Part shown: in pieces, positions 5,312 to 5,506 of the stretch
How positions within the stretch are numbered: the stretch's first letter is position 1
Layout: every line of letters starts with the position of its first letter
Assembly (NCBI GenBank): GCA_036503065.1
Contig: DASXXM010000542.1
Coordinates: 1-5,506 of the forward strand
Length of the DNA stretch: 5,506 nt
Direction of reading: 5' to 3'
Origin: DATEPR01 sp036503065
GTDB lineage: Bacteria > Actinomycetota > Actinomycetes > Mycobacteriales > Pseudonocardiaceae
Position numbers and translations under genes: made by a program
Notes under the pieces: generated by a model
What the model was told of the DNA's origin: nothing
Database searches by the model: none
Seen by the model: the letters and a program-made list of their open reading frames with translations, nothing else

Positions 5312-5506
5312 CTATGGCGTCGCTCCCGAAGTCAACACGATCTTGCCCTGCACCGTTCCCTGCTCCAACGCCCGCTGTGCCTCGACCGCGTCGGCCAGCG
5401 GCATCGTGCTGGCCACCACCGGCTCGATCCTGCCATCGGCCAGCAGCGCCAGCACAGTCGCAAGATCTTCCCGATAGGTGTCCTCCATGCTCCACGCGTT
5501 GTAGAA
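5312..5506 (-). CDS. Zinc-type alcohol dehydrogenase / quinone oxidoreductase family, C-terminal part
   Basis: Only the last 64 codons are in the window; the gene enters from the right edge. The frame is open from 5506 to TAG at 5312-5314. The visible end reads FYNAWSMEDT, then LATVLALLADGRIEPVV, PLADAVEAQRALEQG and GKIVLTSG. This order (helix, ADGRIxPVV strand, PLADAVEAxRxLExG helix, GKIVL strand) is the typical C-terminus of NADPH:quinone oxidoreductase-like medium-chain dehydrogenases. The cofactor and catalytic parts lie outside the window, so zinc dependence and substrate are unknown. Because it is short and lacks its start here, it is easily missed, and the exporter frame overlaps it if extended too far. 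It precedes the exporter gene by 5 nt, probably in one operon. Confidence 0.85.
   Translation of the reverse strand, partial: FYNAWSMEDTYREDLATVLALLADGRIEPVVASTMPLADAVEAQRALEQGTVQGKIVLTSGATP

Noticed and set aside
4050..5477. Long plus-strand open frame opposite the exporter gene
   Set aside because: Translation is rich in Q, H, R and D with no domain; the minus strand carries unmistakable DHA2 motifs.
5307..5495. 63-residue N-terminal extension of the exporter
   Set aside because: It overlaps the dehydrogenase C-terminus in another frame and has a shadow-like glycine/arginine composition; exporters of this class start shortly before TM1.

Overview
The window looks like ordinary chromosome from a high-GC Gram-positive actinomycete. 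The DNA is very GC-rich, third codon positions are mostly G or C, TTA codons are rare, and the family set (NarL-type two-component pair, DUF1707 membrane protein, DHA2 exporter) is typical of that group. A Pseudonocardiales-like host is a guess, not something the sequence proves. I see no tRNA, rRNA, CRISPR array, insertion sequence or phage gene.

Layout. Positions 1-60 hold a strong 15-bp hairpin, probably the terminator of a gene to the left. An atypical SDR / NAD(P)H-binding protein follows (83-724, +). Next is a 274-nt noncoding stretch (725-998) with an 11-bp tandem direct repeat, a nested TTGGCA/TGCCAA palindrome and a 7-bp hairpin; it probably carries the control region of the next genes. 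Then come a small cytosolic sensor histidine kinase (999-1748, +) and a NarL/LuxR response regulator (1745-2401, +), which overlap by ATGA and are surely one translationally coupled unit. An 80-nt gap with palindromic sequence leads to a DUF1707 plus two-TM protein (2482-2943, +) and, 19 nt later, an unrecognised integral membrane protein with about eight TM segments (2963-3964, +).

From the right, on the minus strand, the 3' end of a zinc-type alcohol dehydrogenase / quinone oxidoreductase family gene (5312-5506, cut by the window edge) is followed after 5 nt by a DHA2-type major facilitator exporter (3966-5306). The exporter stop lies one nucleotide from the stop of the membrane protein gene, so the two groups converge tail to tail.

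How the parts may work together. The kinase has no visible sensor or membrane domain, so its input must come from the cytosol or from a partner protein. The two membrane proteins just downstream, in the same direction, are the obvious candidates for a partner or for targets; this is inference from position only. The oxidoreductase/exporter pair looks like a separate redox-plus-efflux detoxification unit. Two genes (SDR and kinase) carry a single TTA codon each, which would make them dependent on the rare leucyl tRNA (bldA) if the host uses that control.

No established new system is evident. The most interesting leads are the sensorless kinase next to the DUF1707/8-TM pair, the 11-bp tandem repeat upstream, and the perfect 11-bp hairpin at the end of the DUF1707 gene.
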